Shown: piece after piece, positions 31,972-41,213 of the stretch
Position numbering within the stretch: position 1 is the first letter of the stretch
Layout of the letters: the number at the start of each line of letters is the position of its first letter
NCBI GenBank assembly: GCA_020635075.1
Contig: JACKAM010000001.1
Coordinates: 1,116,001 to 1,180,000 of the forward strand
Length of the DNA: 64,000 nt
Origin: Pseudobdellovibrionaceae bacterium
GTDB taxonomy: Bacteria > Bdellovibrionota > Bdellovibrionia > Bdellovibrionales > UBA1609
Direction: 5' to 3'
Notes under the pieces: generated by a model
Told to the model about the DNA's origin: nothing
Seen by the model: only the letters and a program-made list of their open reading frames with translations
The model's database searches: none
Translations under genes and position numbers: made by a program

Positions 31972-33593
31972 CAGGGCCACCCCCCGACTCCCCTGCGCGG
32001 GCCCTCTGGATCGTGGGATTCCAGGCGATTAACGGCTTTGAAATAAAATTCCTCAAAGTCCTCTGCAAAAACGTCCTGAGAGAAAAACTCCACCATGACC
32101 ACTCGACTCAGCCGCCCCTTTTTAAATGCCTGGAACAATCGTTCACCCATCATATTACCCAATATCCGCGCAGCTTCAAAATAGCTGACCTTGCGACGCG
32201 GCCTAAAACGACGGGGGCGAAGCTTTTTACTGTGGATCTGGATCATTTCACTCATCCGCTGATCCAAAACCACCAGCAGAGTTTCCCTACCCCTCCCCTT
32301 GGGGTCACCGGCCTCCAGCTCACGCCGCAACTGGCGTAGACTTTCGCTCTTGCGATTGGGGTTGATCAGCTTAGATACCAAAAAGCTGATCGCCTCGACC
32401 CAAATCGCAGCGAGAAAATCCTCAGGCATCCCCCAGGGAGGGCGAACTCGGCCACTCAGGCGTGCTTGCAGGTACTGGCCGGCAAGGCCAGCTGCGTGAT
32501 TGATGGTCGGTCGCGACAAATAGCAGAGCCCCCCATCAGGGAGAAAAAAGCTTCGGTCATGGTCCACCAGATGGATAAGTAGCCTTTCCTGACTCCTCTC
32601 AAAGCGGCCCGCTACCCGAGAGGGAAAATCTCCATCCTCAGGGCCATAAACTGCAAAGTCCTGGGCCTTGATCTTTACGCCAATATCCTCTGCCGCCAAC
32701 TTTATCAGGGCCGCCAAGTGATCGGTGTAGTCAATGGCCTCATCCTCATCCAGTTCTCTGTCGTAGGTTTGTTCCAAATAGAGCAAGTAGCTCTGCCATT
32801 TTACCCATGGGGGCGAGGTCAACAGACAATAGCGACTGCGCGAAGCTCTGAGTAGCCGCTGGGGGCCCACGTCCCCTTTGCGGGCGAGGCGAAAATAAAG
32901 CCTTTCGGAGTTGAGAAAAAGACGCACCATAGGGGGCACCCGCCCCTTAAACGCCTTCGTGAGGGCCAGTGGCAGGTGGTTGTCCGCCAAATGAAGATCT
33001 CCGAACAGTACATAGATCAAACCATTGGGGTCTTCGCGAAAGGCCTTGGCAATCACTTGCGCTGCGTGACGGTCTCGCTGCTGAAGAGTCGAGCCCGTTC
33101 GCCGAGCAAAATAACGATTGAGGGCCAATACCTTGTAGCCCCTCTCTCGGACAAGATCAAAAAGAGGCTTGTAATTCTCCCAGGGGAACCCCCAGTGTTC
33201 CGCCCAATTGACTTGATCGAGGAACTCCTCCTCGGTCAACTCACCCTCCAAGAAAGAATCCACCACATCTTGATCACAGGACTCTATGCACTCCACGCCC
33301 AATATTACGGATCTCGATTTCGGCAGATCGCGAAGCAACCGCAAATGACTGCGTTGCGCCTGACTAAATGCATGAAAGTCCCCGCCAAGAACAATCTGGG
33401 TCTCCGTCAGCCTGGCAGACAGCTCTTCATCGTTTCCACACAGCTGCCAACGACCATCGAACTCCCTCTTGTATTCCCGGGCATAACCAAAGACATCTCG
33501 GGGTTGGGGACCAAGGCGCATGGCCACCTGGGCCTTCAGCTGCTGGAGGAGTCTCTGCCGCGTCAGCAGCCATTGCCGGCTGTCAAATCCCAC
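31971..33593 (-). CDS. ChaN/Tiki-like domain protein
   Basis: Protein of 540 residues starting at GTG 33593, about 7 bases after GGAG. No signal peptide is present. The N-terminal half (about 65-220) carries the ChaN-like (DUF399, Tiki superfamily) pattern IVLGGDFHAFSQAQ, followed by SRSVILGVECIESCDQDVVD and LIYVLFGDLHLADNHLP. These strands supply the His and Glu residues of the EreA/ChaN/TraB fold, used as haem-binding or metalloprotease-like sites. The C-terminal half is helical and rich in charged residues (RVAGRFERSQERLLIHLVD, DFLAAIWVEAISFLVSKL), not recognised. It is coupled to the GYF_2 membrane protein, which starts at its stop codon, so the two should act together. Confidence 0.7.
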   Translation of the reverse strand: MGFDSRQWLLTRQRLLQQLKAQVAMRLGPQPRDVFGYAREYKREFDGRWQLCGNDEELSARLTETQIVLGGDFHAFSQAQRSHLRLLRDLPKSRSVILGVECIESCDQDVVDSFLEGELTEEEFLDQVNWAEHWGFPWENYKPLFDLVRERGYKVLALNRYFARRTGSTLQQRDRHAAQVIAKAFREDPNGLIYVLFGDLHLADNHLPLALTKAFKGRVPPMVRLFLNSERLYFRLARKGDVGPQRLLRASRSRYCLLTSPPWVKWQSYLLYLEQTYDRELDEDEAIDYTDHLAALIKLAAEDIGVKIKAQDFAVYGPEDGDFPSRVAGRFERSQERLLIHLVDHDRSFFLPDGGLCYLSRPTINHAAGLAGQYLQARLSGRVRPPWGMPEDFLAAIWVEAISFLVSKLINPNRKSESLRQLRRELEAGDPKGRGRETLLVVLDQRMSEMIQIHSKKLRPRRFRPRRKVSYFEAARILGNMMGERLFQAFKKGRLSRVVMVEFFSQDVFAEDFEEFYFKAVNRLESHDPEGPRRGVGGWP

Positions 33594-33762
33594 CGATTTC
33601 TCCCCCGTCCCAAGCGGAAAATTATTTCAACAACAATTCTCAGTCCTTACTTAACTTTCCCAAACCCAAATATTGAAATCAAGGACGCAGAAAGGTTTGC
33701 GGGCAAAAAGAATTTCAGGTTAAATGACCTGCGATGGTGGAGAGACATCCAGGAGGCGACAC

Positions 33763-34968
33763 ATGAATTGGAAAATCCGAATTGCCTTGTTGAGTATATT
33801 GGTGGCTGTTGGCGCCCATATGTACCTCAGCTTTCATTATTACCCCCTCCACCTGGGCTTTGCCGAAGGTGAGGCGATTTGCTCCTTTTCTGAAAAATTC
33901 AATTGCGACGCGGTTAGCGCCTCCCGTTTTTCGGCCCTTTTTGGAGTGCCAATGGCGGTCTGGGGCGCCGCCACCAACCTAGTCCTCCTTCTGATGCTCC
34001 TAGTCTACGGTTTCGGGATGACAGAAAATCTGGGGCGCCAGCTGAGAATCACCGTCCTTCTCTCGGGCTTTGTCGCCCTCACTTCCCTGGTCATGGGCTC
34101 GATATCGATGTTTTACCTGGGCACCTATTGCCCCTTTTGCATAGTGGCCTACATCACCTCATTCATCACTTTCGAGGCCCTGCGCCGCAATCAAACGGAA
34201 CCCTTCTTCTCTCATATAGGATCAGACATCAAAAGCGCCTTTGGCGAAAACAAATCCTTCCTCGGCTATGCGGCCGGAATCCCCTTGTTGGCAGTGTTTT
34301 CCCACTTCTCCATCATCCAGCACTACGGCGCTGAAAATCTGGACAAGGTGGTAAGGGCTTCTATCCTCGACTGGCAAGCCAATACGTCGGCAAATTTTGA
34401 TTTAAATCCGTTGCTGGCCAAGGGAGCAGATGCCGACAAGGCGAAAATGACGATTGTGGAGTTTGCTGACTTCCGCTGCGGCCACTGCAGGAAAGCTGCT
34501 TTGCCTCTCAAGGCCTTTGTTCGTTCCAAGACCGATGTTCGTTTACAGTTCTATGTGTTCCCTCTGGACGGGGCCTGCAATGAGGCCATTTCAAGAGCCG
34601 ACGGCGGATCCTGTCGTCTCGCCAAGGCCGTGATGTGTGCGGAAAAAACCGGACAGGGCTGGGCTCTCCATGATGAGATTTTTGGCAATCAGGAAACTCT
34701 CAACCGCAAACACTCGGTGGATGAGCTCGATTGGGAGCTTAAAGAGTACACCAAAAAATTAGGTCTTAACTTTGATGAACTCAAGGCCTGTATGGAGTCT
34801 GCCGAAGTCCATGAACAGATTCTGGCCCAAGCCAAATTGGGAGAAGTGGCTAAGGTCGAAGGCACCCCAACTATATATGTTAATGGTCGCAAACTGCCCC
34901 GCGGGCAGTTGATTCCCGTCCTGGAGGGAACCCACAAAAATATTCTGAGTGGCACGGCCTCACGATAG
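33763..34968 (+). CDS. VKOR-DsbA-like fusion for disulfide bond formation
   Basis: Protein of 401 residues; the ATG at 33763 has AGGAGG 6 bases upstream. The N-terminal half (about 1-150) is a vitamin K epoxide reductase-type integral membrane domain. Its loop has a Cys pair at about 40 and 48 (AICSFSEKFNCDAV), the redox motif CPFC is at about 123-126, and there are four or five membrane helices. The C-terminal half (about 220-401) is a thioredoxin-like domain with CGHC at about 239-242 and a cis-Pro in VEGTPTIYVNG, as in DsbA. The fusion would oxidise the thioredoxin part with quinone and so make disulfides in the periplasm. It probably serves the many Cys-containing exported proteins of this region. 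Confidence 0.88.
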   Translation: MNWKIRIALLSILVAVGAHMYLSFHYYPLHLGFAEGEAICSFSEKFNCDAVSASRFSALFGVPMAVWGAATNLVLLLMLLVYGFGMTENLGRQLRITVLLSGFVALTSLVMGSISMFYLGTYCPFCIVAYITSFITFEALRRNQTEPFFSHIGSDIKSAFGENKSFLGYAAGIPLLAVFSHFSIIQHYGAENLDKVVRASILDWQANTSANFDLNPLLAKGADADKAKMTIVEFADFRCGHCRKAALPLKAFVRSKTDVRLQFYVFPLDGACNEAISRADGGSCRLAKAVMCAEKTGQGWALHDEIFGNQETLNRKHSVDELDWELKEYTKKLGLNFDELKACMESAEVHEQILAQAKLGEVAKVEGTPTIYVNGRKLPRGQLIPVLEGTHKNILSGTASR

Positions 34969-34980
34969 TGTTACCGCCGA

Positions 34981-35385
34981 TTATTGGCTACCACGATTGC
35001 CAGAAGCTGGAACTCCATCTGTTGGATTCGAGCAGGATGCCTGACCGCGATTGAGACCGTGGTAGTAGCCCTTTACAAAGCTCTCCTGACGAGTGCCGAT
35101 GAACAGGCACATTTCATCACATAATTGACCAGACGGCTGGGTGGTCTTCTTCCCATTGCAAAGGGACTGGCACTTATCCTTTTGCGCTCCCAATAATTCA
35201 AGCTCTTGCTGAAGTGTCGCGACTGGTTTTTTGCACGACTGAAGAAGCTCCTCTTGCTGGGCCTGAGCCAGGGTGTTGACTTTTAGATACTCGGACCAAA
35301 ACACCGTACAAGCACCGGATGCAGCCCAGCTCTGTCCAGCCAAAAAAAGAGTGAGAAAAACAAAGGCGGTAAAAATCCATTTCAT
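34981..35385 (-). CDS. Small exported Cys-rich protein
   Basis: Protein of 134 residues from ATG 35385, 7 bases after GAGGAG; the frame extends to 35442. A signal peptide (MKWIFTAFVFLTLFLAGQSWA) precedes a mature part with seven cysteines (GACTVFW, LQSCKK, KCQSLCNG, QLCDEMCLF, QASCSN), compatible with at least three disulfides. The middle forms a coiled segment (QAQQEELLQSCKKPVATLQQELELL). No family is recognised. It is convergent with the VKOR-DsbA gene (12 bases apart), and its Cys content makes it a plausible substrate of that enzyme. That relation is inference from position. Confidence 0.6.
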   Translation of the reverse strand: MKWIFTAFVFLTLFLAGQSWAASGACTVFWSEYLKVNTLAQAQQEELLQSCKKPVATLQQELELLGAQKDKCQSLCNGKKTTQPSGQLCDEMCLFIGTRQESFVKGYYHGLNRGQASCSNPTDGVPASGNRGSQ

Positions 35386-35558
35386 CACGGGCTCCTCTCC
35401 ATAAGAACCTTCCGTACCAACCTTTCTTACATCAAAAGCCATGCCGTTCCAGTTGACCTAAGCCCTTGGGAATAGGACCTCTCAAAGGGATTTGGGCTCC
35501 CCTTCCGACCTCCCTATATTCACCTGACTAAAGATTGAACAGAGCTGCTCCACCCTGA

Positions 35559-36146
35559 TTAAAAGAGACTCACCAACCAGCTGGCACCGTCAGTGAGCAG
35601 CTTATTGACGACGATCACGAAGGAACTCGCCATGCCACCAGTGAGATCCAGAAAAAAGGCGACACCAACAACGGCCAGCACACATTGAAACAAGGTGCGT
35701 ATAAACCAAACGGTTGAACGCATATCATCCATGCGCACTTCGCGTTCAACCATTTCGATTTGCTTCAGGTAGTCCTTGAGCTCGTCAAAGTGCTCGATCA
35801 CTTTGTCATGGAGTTCTTGCTGTTTGGAGATACTCAGGGTTTGCAAGCCAGGGAAGTTGCGCTTCGTTCTGATGGCGCCAATTAGATCTTTGCAGTGTTC
35901 CTGGTAGCGCTCACAGCGTGATTGAAAGTTGGGAAACTTCGCCCTAAACCTGAGGTAGTCTTCAACCTCTTCCTGGGCCAGGTCATATTCACCTTCCGTC
36001 ACCAACTTTAAGACCATCCGCCGAAGACTAGAATGCCCTCCACCGCTGGAAACCCGCGCCTGGAGTTCTTTTTTGAGCTCCTCTTCATGGGTGGCTAAGC
36101 GATCTGCCTCCATTCTTTCGTAATCTATTGCTGGTAACGACGCCAT
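35559..36146 (-). CDS. Helical protein with C-terminal membrane anchor
   Basis: Protein of about 195 residues from ATG 36146; the frame continues to 36218 and neither start has a clear ribosome site. The chain is helical and highly charged (EEELKKELQARV, EGEYDLAQEEVEDYLRFRAK, HDKVIEHFDELKDYLKQIEMVEREVR). It ends with two hydrophobic stretches (WFIRTLFQCVLAVVGVAFFL and MASSFVIVVNKLL), which could be a hairpin anchor in the inner membrane. The cytoplasmic part looks like a TPR-like or coiled helical bundle. No family is recognised. It is divergent from the coiled-coil gene at 36285, so the region 36147-36284 may hold two promoters. Confidence 0.5.
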   Translation of the reverse strand: MASLPAIDYERMEADRLATHEEELKKELQARVSSGGGHSSLRRMVLKLVTEGEYDLAQEEVEDYLRFRAKFPNFQSRCERYQEHCKDLIGAIRTKRNFPGLQTLSISKQQELHDKVIEHFDELKDYLKQIEMVEREVRMDDMRSTVWFIRTLFQCVLAVVGVAFFLDLTGGMASSFVIVVNKLLTDGASWLVSLF

Positions 36147-36284
36147 AGAGGCTTTTCGGCTATCCGCGTTCCAGACCTTAGTATTTACGCACCAGGCCAA
36201 CAAGACTAAGGCCCTCATTTTGACAAGCTTTGTCTTCTAATGAAACAATAGTTTCAGGACTTTGGCTGCCGCAAGGAGTGGGCA

Positions 36285-37778
36285 ATGATGATGGAAGAAG
36301 GATCTTTCCAGCCGCAAATCACCTACGACTTCGTAGGTGACGAAAACCAAAAACACCGATCCGAGGACAAAGCGAGTCTCACCGCTGAAGAGGTGACAAA
36401 GGTTCCGATCCCGACGGAACTACCTCACCGCCCGGATTTATCGGCCCTACCTGAGCACATTCAGCGCTCCGCTGCGGTCGAATCCCTGCTGCAACAAAAC
36501 GAAGACCTCATGGCTCGCCTGGCAGTGGCCATTCGTCGCAGCTCTTTGATTGAAGAAAAGCTCGGCAAATATGAAGCGGCAGTACAACAGCTCAAGGACC
36601 GCAATGAAGTCCTTGCCGACCAACTTCTTGTCTTTCGCGAAAAAGACCGTGTTCAGGGCTTGAGCCGAAGTCAGTACGAAAAACAAATCAGGGAATATAA
36701 AGAGAAGGTGGCTCTGTTGGAAGTCCAATACGCGGAGTACTTCGCCACCTCCAAGGAAAGACAACGCCGTCTCTCTTCAAGCGTGGATCAGCTGTCTCGT
36801 CGTCTGGGGCGTTATCTTCGCTACCGGAGCCAGATGCAAAGGGCGACTAAGAAAATGCGGCGCGAGCTACGAGAACAGGTTCAAGGCTTAACCACTGAAA
36901 ACGAGGTTCTCCTTCAACGCCTCCAGCAAGAAGAAGATCGCCTGTTTACCTTGCGAGAAAAGTTGAGTGAAACCGTTGATCACATTCAGCGTCAGGCCCA
37001 AGAGTCTGAAGCGAACCAACGGCAGCTGGTTGAAAGCTACGAAGCTCAATTTGGTCAATTAAAGGAACAGCTTAAGGAAAATCAGGACCGTGTTCTCGAC
37101 TTGGAAGGCCAGCTTAAGGATTACGAAGCTCTGTATGAAGAGAAAATTAGTCTGGAAAATAAACTCGTCGCTGCCAACAGGGCCGTGGAGACTACTGAAA
37201 ATGGGTTTAATGAGGAAGTCCGTCGACTACAGGTCGAGCTGGCTGATTTCCGCCGTGAAGCCAAGGAGAAGTCACTGGAGGTAGCCCGTCTGACTGACCA
37301 AAATCTCCAGGAAATTGCCGAGCTTGAAGACCTGCGCCTAGCTAAGTCCCGCCTTGAGGACCAGGTGGAAAGCCTTCAGTGCCTGTGGCGTGACGCCAAC
37401 AATCAGCTGGAGATTCAATCGGAGAAAAACCGTTCTCTCCAGAAGCTCAACCAACAGCTGAGCACCTCACTTAATGAGAGACGCAAAGAGGTGGAGGCCC
37501 TGCGCGGCCAAATGGACAGCCATGGTTTTAGGGCTTCCGATAAGATTCGCGAGCTTGAGGGGCAGGTAAAGACCCTGGCTGAAACCAACGTCAAGCTACA
37601 AGAGGATCAGGACAGTAGCCGCGAAAAGGACCTCCACGCCCGGCGCGAAGCCATTTCCCGGATTGAAAATCTAATTGCGGAAATTCAGTCTGGATTTTCC
37701 ATGAAAGCGGGCGAGGACTCAGCCCCTGAATGCGCCGATGTGCCTCCTGAACTCCCATCAGGACCACCCTCACTGTAG
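36285..37778 (+). CDS. Cytoplasmic coiled-coil protein
   Basis: Protein of 497 residues with no signal peptide. ATG 36285 follows AAGGAG by 7 bases. From about residue 60 to 470 it is continuous coiled coil rich in Glu, Gln, Leu and Arg, including repeated LLQQNEDL, VAANRAVETTENG and RRLQVELADFRRE. The N-terminal 60 residues are less ordered, with a run of acidic and Pro positions. The C-terminal 20 residues are Pro/Ser/Glu-rich (ECADVPPELPSGPPS). It overlaps the STAS gene by 94 bases in convergent orientation, which is unusual. The protein could be a structural scaffold, but homology cannot be told by composition. Confidence 0.6.
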   Translation: MMMEEGSFQPQITYDFVGDENQKHRSEDKASLTAEEVTKVPIPTELPHRPDLSALPEHIQRSAAVESLLQQNEDLMARLAVAIRRSSLIEEKLGKYEAAVQQLKDRNEVLADQLLVFREKDRVQGLSRSQYEKQIREYKEKVALLEVQYAEYFATSKERQRRLSSSVDQLSRRLGRYLRYRSQMQRATKKMRRELREQVQGLTTENEVLLQRLQQEEDRLFTLREKLSETVDHIQRQAQESEANQRQLVESYEAQFGQLKEQLKENQDRVLDLEGQLKDYEALYEEKISLENKLVAANRAVETTENGFNEEVRRLQVELADFRREAKEKSLEVARLTDQNLQEIAELEDLRLAKSRLEDQVESLQCLWRDANNQLEIQSEKNRSLQKLNQQLSTSLNERRKEVEALRGQMDSHGFRASDKIRELEGQVKTLAETNVKLQEDQDSSREKDLHARREAISRIENLIAEIQSGFSMKAGEDSAPECADVPPELPSGPPSL

Positions 37779-38311
37779 GTTCTTTGCTCGCCCTGATGGC
37801 TTGCTGATGGAGTAGACACCTCTTCCGCTGGCGGAGGAGGTGGTGCCTGCGGATAGACAAAGGCTTCTCCCGTTACAGAGCTAGGTGGGGCCGCCTGCTG
37901 ATTGGATGGCGCTGATGCCCCCGAATTGAAGTAACTGCGAAATCCACCTGGCGCCTGGTGCTGTTCGACCTGGATTTGTGGCGGCCGAAAAGCCAATTGA
38001 GCCCGATAGATGTCTTCGTGAATCTCAATGTCCTGGGCCAATGTTGCGGAAAATATCCTGCGGAATTCCGAACTCACATGACAGAACTTTACTGCCTTGG
38101 TGGTTCTTTTAGCAAGGTCTCTCATGGAATCGACAAAGGTGGTAATGCCGTTAGAGCCAACAAAGCTTAGATCCCTCATATTGAAGATCACTTCGTAGTT
38201 CCGCAGATGGTCGAGGCAGTTTACAAAGGTTTCGATAGTTTCCAAATCAATGCGACCTCTGAGGTGAACCACCATCATGGCCTCACCCACTTCCTCAAAC
38301 TTTGCCTCCAT
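37685..38311 (-). CDS. STAS-domain protein (anti-sigma factor antagonist-like)
   Basis: Protein of 208 residues starting at ATG 38311, which follows GGAGG by 5 bases; frames to 38344 and 38464 lack such a site. Residues about 1-100 form a STAS domain: MMVVHLRGRIDLETIETFVNCL, then YEVIFNMRDLSFVGSNGITTF. The segment SFVGSNGI contains the Ser (or a nearby Ser) that is phosphorylated in SpoIIAA-type proteins. A Pro/Ser/Gly/Gln-rich, disordered tail of about 100 residues follows, a feature not usual for STAS antagonists. No anti-sigma kinase is visible nearby. The 3' 94 bases of the gene overlap the convergent coiled-coil gene. It is divergent from the CHASE2 cyclase gene (181 bases). Confidence 0.75.
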   Translation of the reverse strand: MEAKFEEVGEAMMVVHLRGRIDLETIETFVNCLDHLRNYEVIFNMRDLSFVGSNGITTFVDSMRDLAKRTTKAVKFCHVSSEFRRIFSATLAQDIEIHEDIYRAQLAFRPPQIQVEQHQAPGGFRSYFNSGASAPSNQQAAPPSSVTGEAFVYPQAPPPPPAEEVSTPSASHQGEQRTYSEGGPDGSSGGTSAHSGAESSPAFMENPD

Positions 38312-38491
38312 CAGAGCCTCCCGAAATGTCAGATCTAGAATCATTATAAAGCGGTCTTTCTGGCTTTTCTGCGTCCAGCCAGCTGATCCTACAAAATCTA
38401 GCCCTAAGCCGTGAGAGCATTGATCCCATTGGCAACAAACTCTACACTTTTCAAAGACCTGCATATTTGATCAACACAACGGAAGACCTGT

Positions 38492-41206
38492 ATGAAGCGC
38501 CTTTGGACGTGGTTGAGTTACTTTTTTTCCCATTACACTCTCGGCCTGGTCATCACCTTTAGCTATGTGTTTATTGCCTTCAATTACTACAACGCCACTC
38601 ACCTGAAGGAAGGCGAGAGAGTTGATAATTTTTTGATTAAGACCCTGCAGGTCATCCATCAAAAAACCGTCGACTTCAGACTCCAAAACCGTGGACCCCG
38701 AGAAAGCTCAAAAGACGTGGCTCTCCTCACGGTCGATGAACAGGCGGTTCTCTCCATCGGCCGCTGGCCCTGGCCCCGGGAAATCATCGGGCAGGTGATT
38801 GACAAGGCCGTCTCACTGGGCGCCAAAGTGGTCGCCTTTGATGCCGTGTTTTCAGAGGAGTCCACCCATCCCACCAAGGATCTCTACCTCAAGATCAAGG
38901 AACTTCCTGGCTTTTCTCCCCAACTGGATCAAACCTTCCGAACAGAGATGGCTCGACTGGACTCAGACCAGCGTTTTGCTGACACTCTTAAACGCAACAA
39001 TAAAAAAGTTGTCATGGGGAGTTTCTCCGAACGCGAAAACGCTCCCATGCTGCATGTTGGATATCTTAATCGTTGTTACAATTTCATCTATGAGCTTTCC
39101 GAGCCATTTTCCATTTGGGAAAATGAAGACTCCTTTTTGGCTGTGGTGGACCAGCATGACATCTATATGCCAGAAATTATGGGCGAAGCCTATAAGGGGC
39201 ACTTGGGTGAAATCGCCCTGGCCGTCCGGGAGAACAGCCCCAAACCCCGCAGTCAAAAGGAACGCATCGATCTCCAGGCGCGGATCCGCGAAGCCCAGGA
39301 GGAGTACTGCCAAACCTGGCTTTCTGCAAAGGACGACGAACTCTACCCCACGATACAGGAGTCATGGCCTCACATTAAGGCCGACGAAGACACCGAGACC
39401 TTTCCTTTCAACACCTTCGACGATTTCGTCGCCTCATTTAAATCCCGCTTCCTGAATAACCTCATCCCCTACGCCGATAACTGGGTGATGAACACCGATA
39501 CCATTTCAGCCAGCGCGAAACACACGGGCTACTTTAATGCTCAGTTGGACGAAGATGGTTCCATTCGCCGAAGCCTTCTCATCTACCGCACTGGCAGCCA
39601 CTACATGCCCTCCATTGCCCTAAAGTCATTCCTGGTGGCAAATGGCTATAACGCCCAGATCGAATTGGCCGAAGATGCAAAGTACGCGGCAAAGGGGATA
39701 AAAAAGTTCACCATTACTAACGACAATGGAGAACCGGTCTTCGACGTTCCGGTTGATCCTCAGGGACGGCTGATGATCAATTACGCCGGTCCACAAAAAA
39801 TGTTCCCTTACATGAGTGTCGCCGAGCTTCTATCTGACAGCCCATCGGCCAAAGTCACCCAAACAGTCTGGAACCGCGAAACAAAGCGATGGGATAGGGA
39901 GCAAAGCCTCAAGGTCAACAAGGCAGAATGGATTAAGGACAAGATCTTTGTCTTTGGAGCCACGGCAATTGGCATTTTTGACCTTCGAGTCACCCCCTTC
40001 GATGAAAACTACCCGGGAGCTGAAACTCATGCCAACGTGATCGACAATCTGGTGCGCAGGGATTTTCTCCGCCCTCATCCAGATGAGGACATTCGCATGC
40101 CATTGGTGCTTTTGGCCCTGGGAATTGTTCTGTCCATTGCCATCGCACAGCTGGGGGCCCTGTGGGGACTGCTCCTCACCACCCTGACCATGGTGGCGAT
40201 ATTCTTGTTTGACAAGCACTACCTCTTTGCCAATGGCTTTGTCGTCACAATTATCCACCCTATTCTTCTAGTTTTGACCCTCTATGTTTCTCTCACCTTC
40301 TACAAATACTTCACTGAAGAGAGGAATAAACGTGAATTACGCAGCACCTTCCAAAAGTACGTCTCACCTGCTATTGTGGAAGAGATTCTCTCTGACCCCG
40401 ACAACATTGAGCTCGGTGGTCGCAAAGTCACAATGACCGTCTTTTTCTCCGACATTCGCGGATTCACCACCATTTCGGAGAAGCTGGATCCTCGGGCCTT
40501 GAGCGATCTCCTCAACAGCTACCTGACTCCCATGACTGAAATCGTCTTCAAAAACCGTGGCACACTCGACAAGTACATGGGCGATGCCATTATGGCCTTC
40601 TTTGGCGCCCCCATCTATTACCCTGACCATGCCAAGTACGGTTGTCGGGCGGCCCTGCAACAACTCGAAACACTTAAAGTGTTACAGGAGGAATATCGGC
40701 AAAAAGGCCTTCCCCCCATCGATATTGGAATTGGACTCAATACTGGTGAAATGAGCGTTGGCAACATGGGCTCGGAGACTGTCCGCAGCTACACAGTCAT
40801 GGGAGACGCGGTAAATTTGGGATCTCGCCTTGAGGGCATTAACAAACAATACGGCACACGCATTATTATATCTGAATTCACCTACCAGGATGTCAAAGAC
40901 GACTTCACCTGCCGTGAGATTGATTGGGTGCGAGTAAAAGGTAAGGTCTTGCCGGTCAAAATCTATGAGTTGATTTGTGAAAAGGCCCCTCCGGAAAAAG
41001 TGCGTGAAATGCTTAGATGGTTTGATGAAGGCTATGCCTATTACCACGAAATGGCCTGGGCTGCGGCCATCAAGTCCTTCAGCCAGGCACTCAACATCAA
41101 TCCTGCCGATCCGGTTTCCCAGTTGTATCTGGAAAGATCAACGGACTACCACAACAATCCTCCCGCCTCTGACTGGGACGGGGTTTTTATTATGACCACT
41201 AAGTAG
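38492..41206 (+). CDS. CHASE2-domain adenylate cyclase
   Basis: Membrane-bound class III nucleotide cyclase of 904 residues. An N-terminal membrane helix (about 10-32) leads to a large extracytoplasmic CHASE2 domain (about 45-510), where DVALLTVDEQAVLSIGRWPWPRE is diagnostic. Two or three membrane helices (about 535-605) follow. The catalytic domain (about 645-820) has metal-binding Asp in FFSDIRGFTTIS and GDAIMAFFGAP. The Lys in LDKYMGDAIM and Thr in YTVMGDAVNLGSRLEG suggest ATP preference, so cAMP. The C-terminal 60 residues hold a TPR-like repeat (GYAYYHEMAWAAAIKSFSQAL). It senses an unknown extracytoplasmic signal. It is divergent from the STAS gene. Confidence 0.9.
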   Translation: MKRLWTWLSYFFSHYTLGLVITFSYVFIAFNYYNATHLKEGERVDNFLIKTLQVIHQKTVDFRLQNRGPRESSKDVALLTVDEQAVLSIGRWPWPREIIGQVIDKAVSLGAKVVAFDAVFSEESTHPTKDLYLKIKELPGFSPQLDQTFRTEMARLDSDQRFADTLKRNNKKVVMGSFSERENAPMLHVGYLNRCYNFIYELSEPFSIWENEDSFLAVVDQHDIYMPEIMGEAYKGHLGEIALAVRENSPKPRSQKERIDLQARIREAQEEYCQTWLSAKDDELYPTIQESWPHIKADEDTETFPFNTFDDFVASFKSRFLNNLIPYADNWVMNTDTISASAKHTGYFNAQLDEDGSIRRSLLIYRTGSHYMPSIALKSFLVANGYNAQIELAEDAKYAAKGIKKFTITNDNGEPVFDVPVDPQGRLMINYAGPQKMFPYMSVAELLSDSPSAKVTQTVWNRETKRWDREQSLKVNKAEWIKDKIFVFGATAIGIFDLRVTPFDENYPGAETHANVIDNLVRRDFLRPHPDEDIRMPLVLLALGIVLSIAIAQLGALWGLLLTTLTMVAIFLFDKHYLFANGFVVTIIHPILLVLTLYVSLTFYKYFTEERNKRELRSTFQKYVSPAIVEEILSDPDNIELGGRKVTMTVFFSDIRGFTTISEKLDPRALSDLLNSYLTPMTEIVFKNRGTLDKYMGDAIMAFFGAPIYYPDHAKYGCRAALQQLETLKVLQEEYRQKGLPPIDIGIGLNTGEMSVGNMGSETVRSYTVMGDAVNLGSRLEGINKQYGTRIIISEFTYQDVKDDFTCREIDWVRVKGKVLPVKIYELICEKAPPEKVREMLRWFDEGYAYYHEMAWAAAIKSFSQALNINPADPVSQLYLERSTDYHNNPPASDWDGVFIMTTK

Positions 41207-41213
41207 ACCCATC

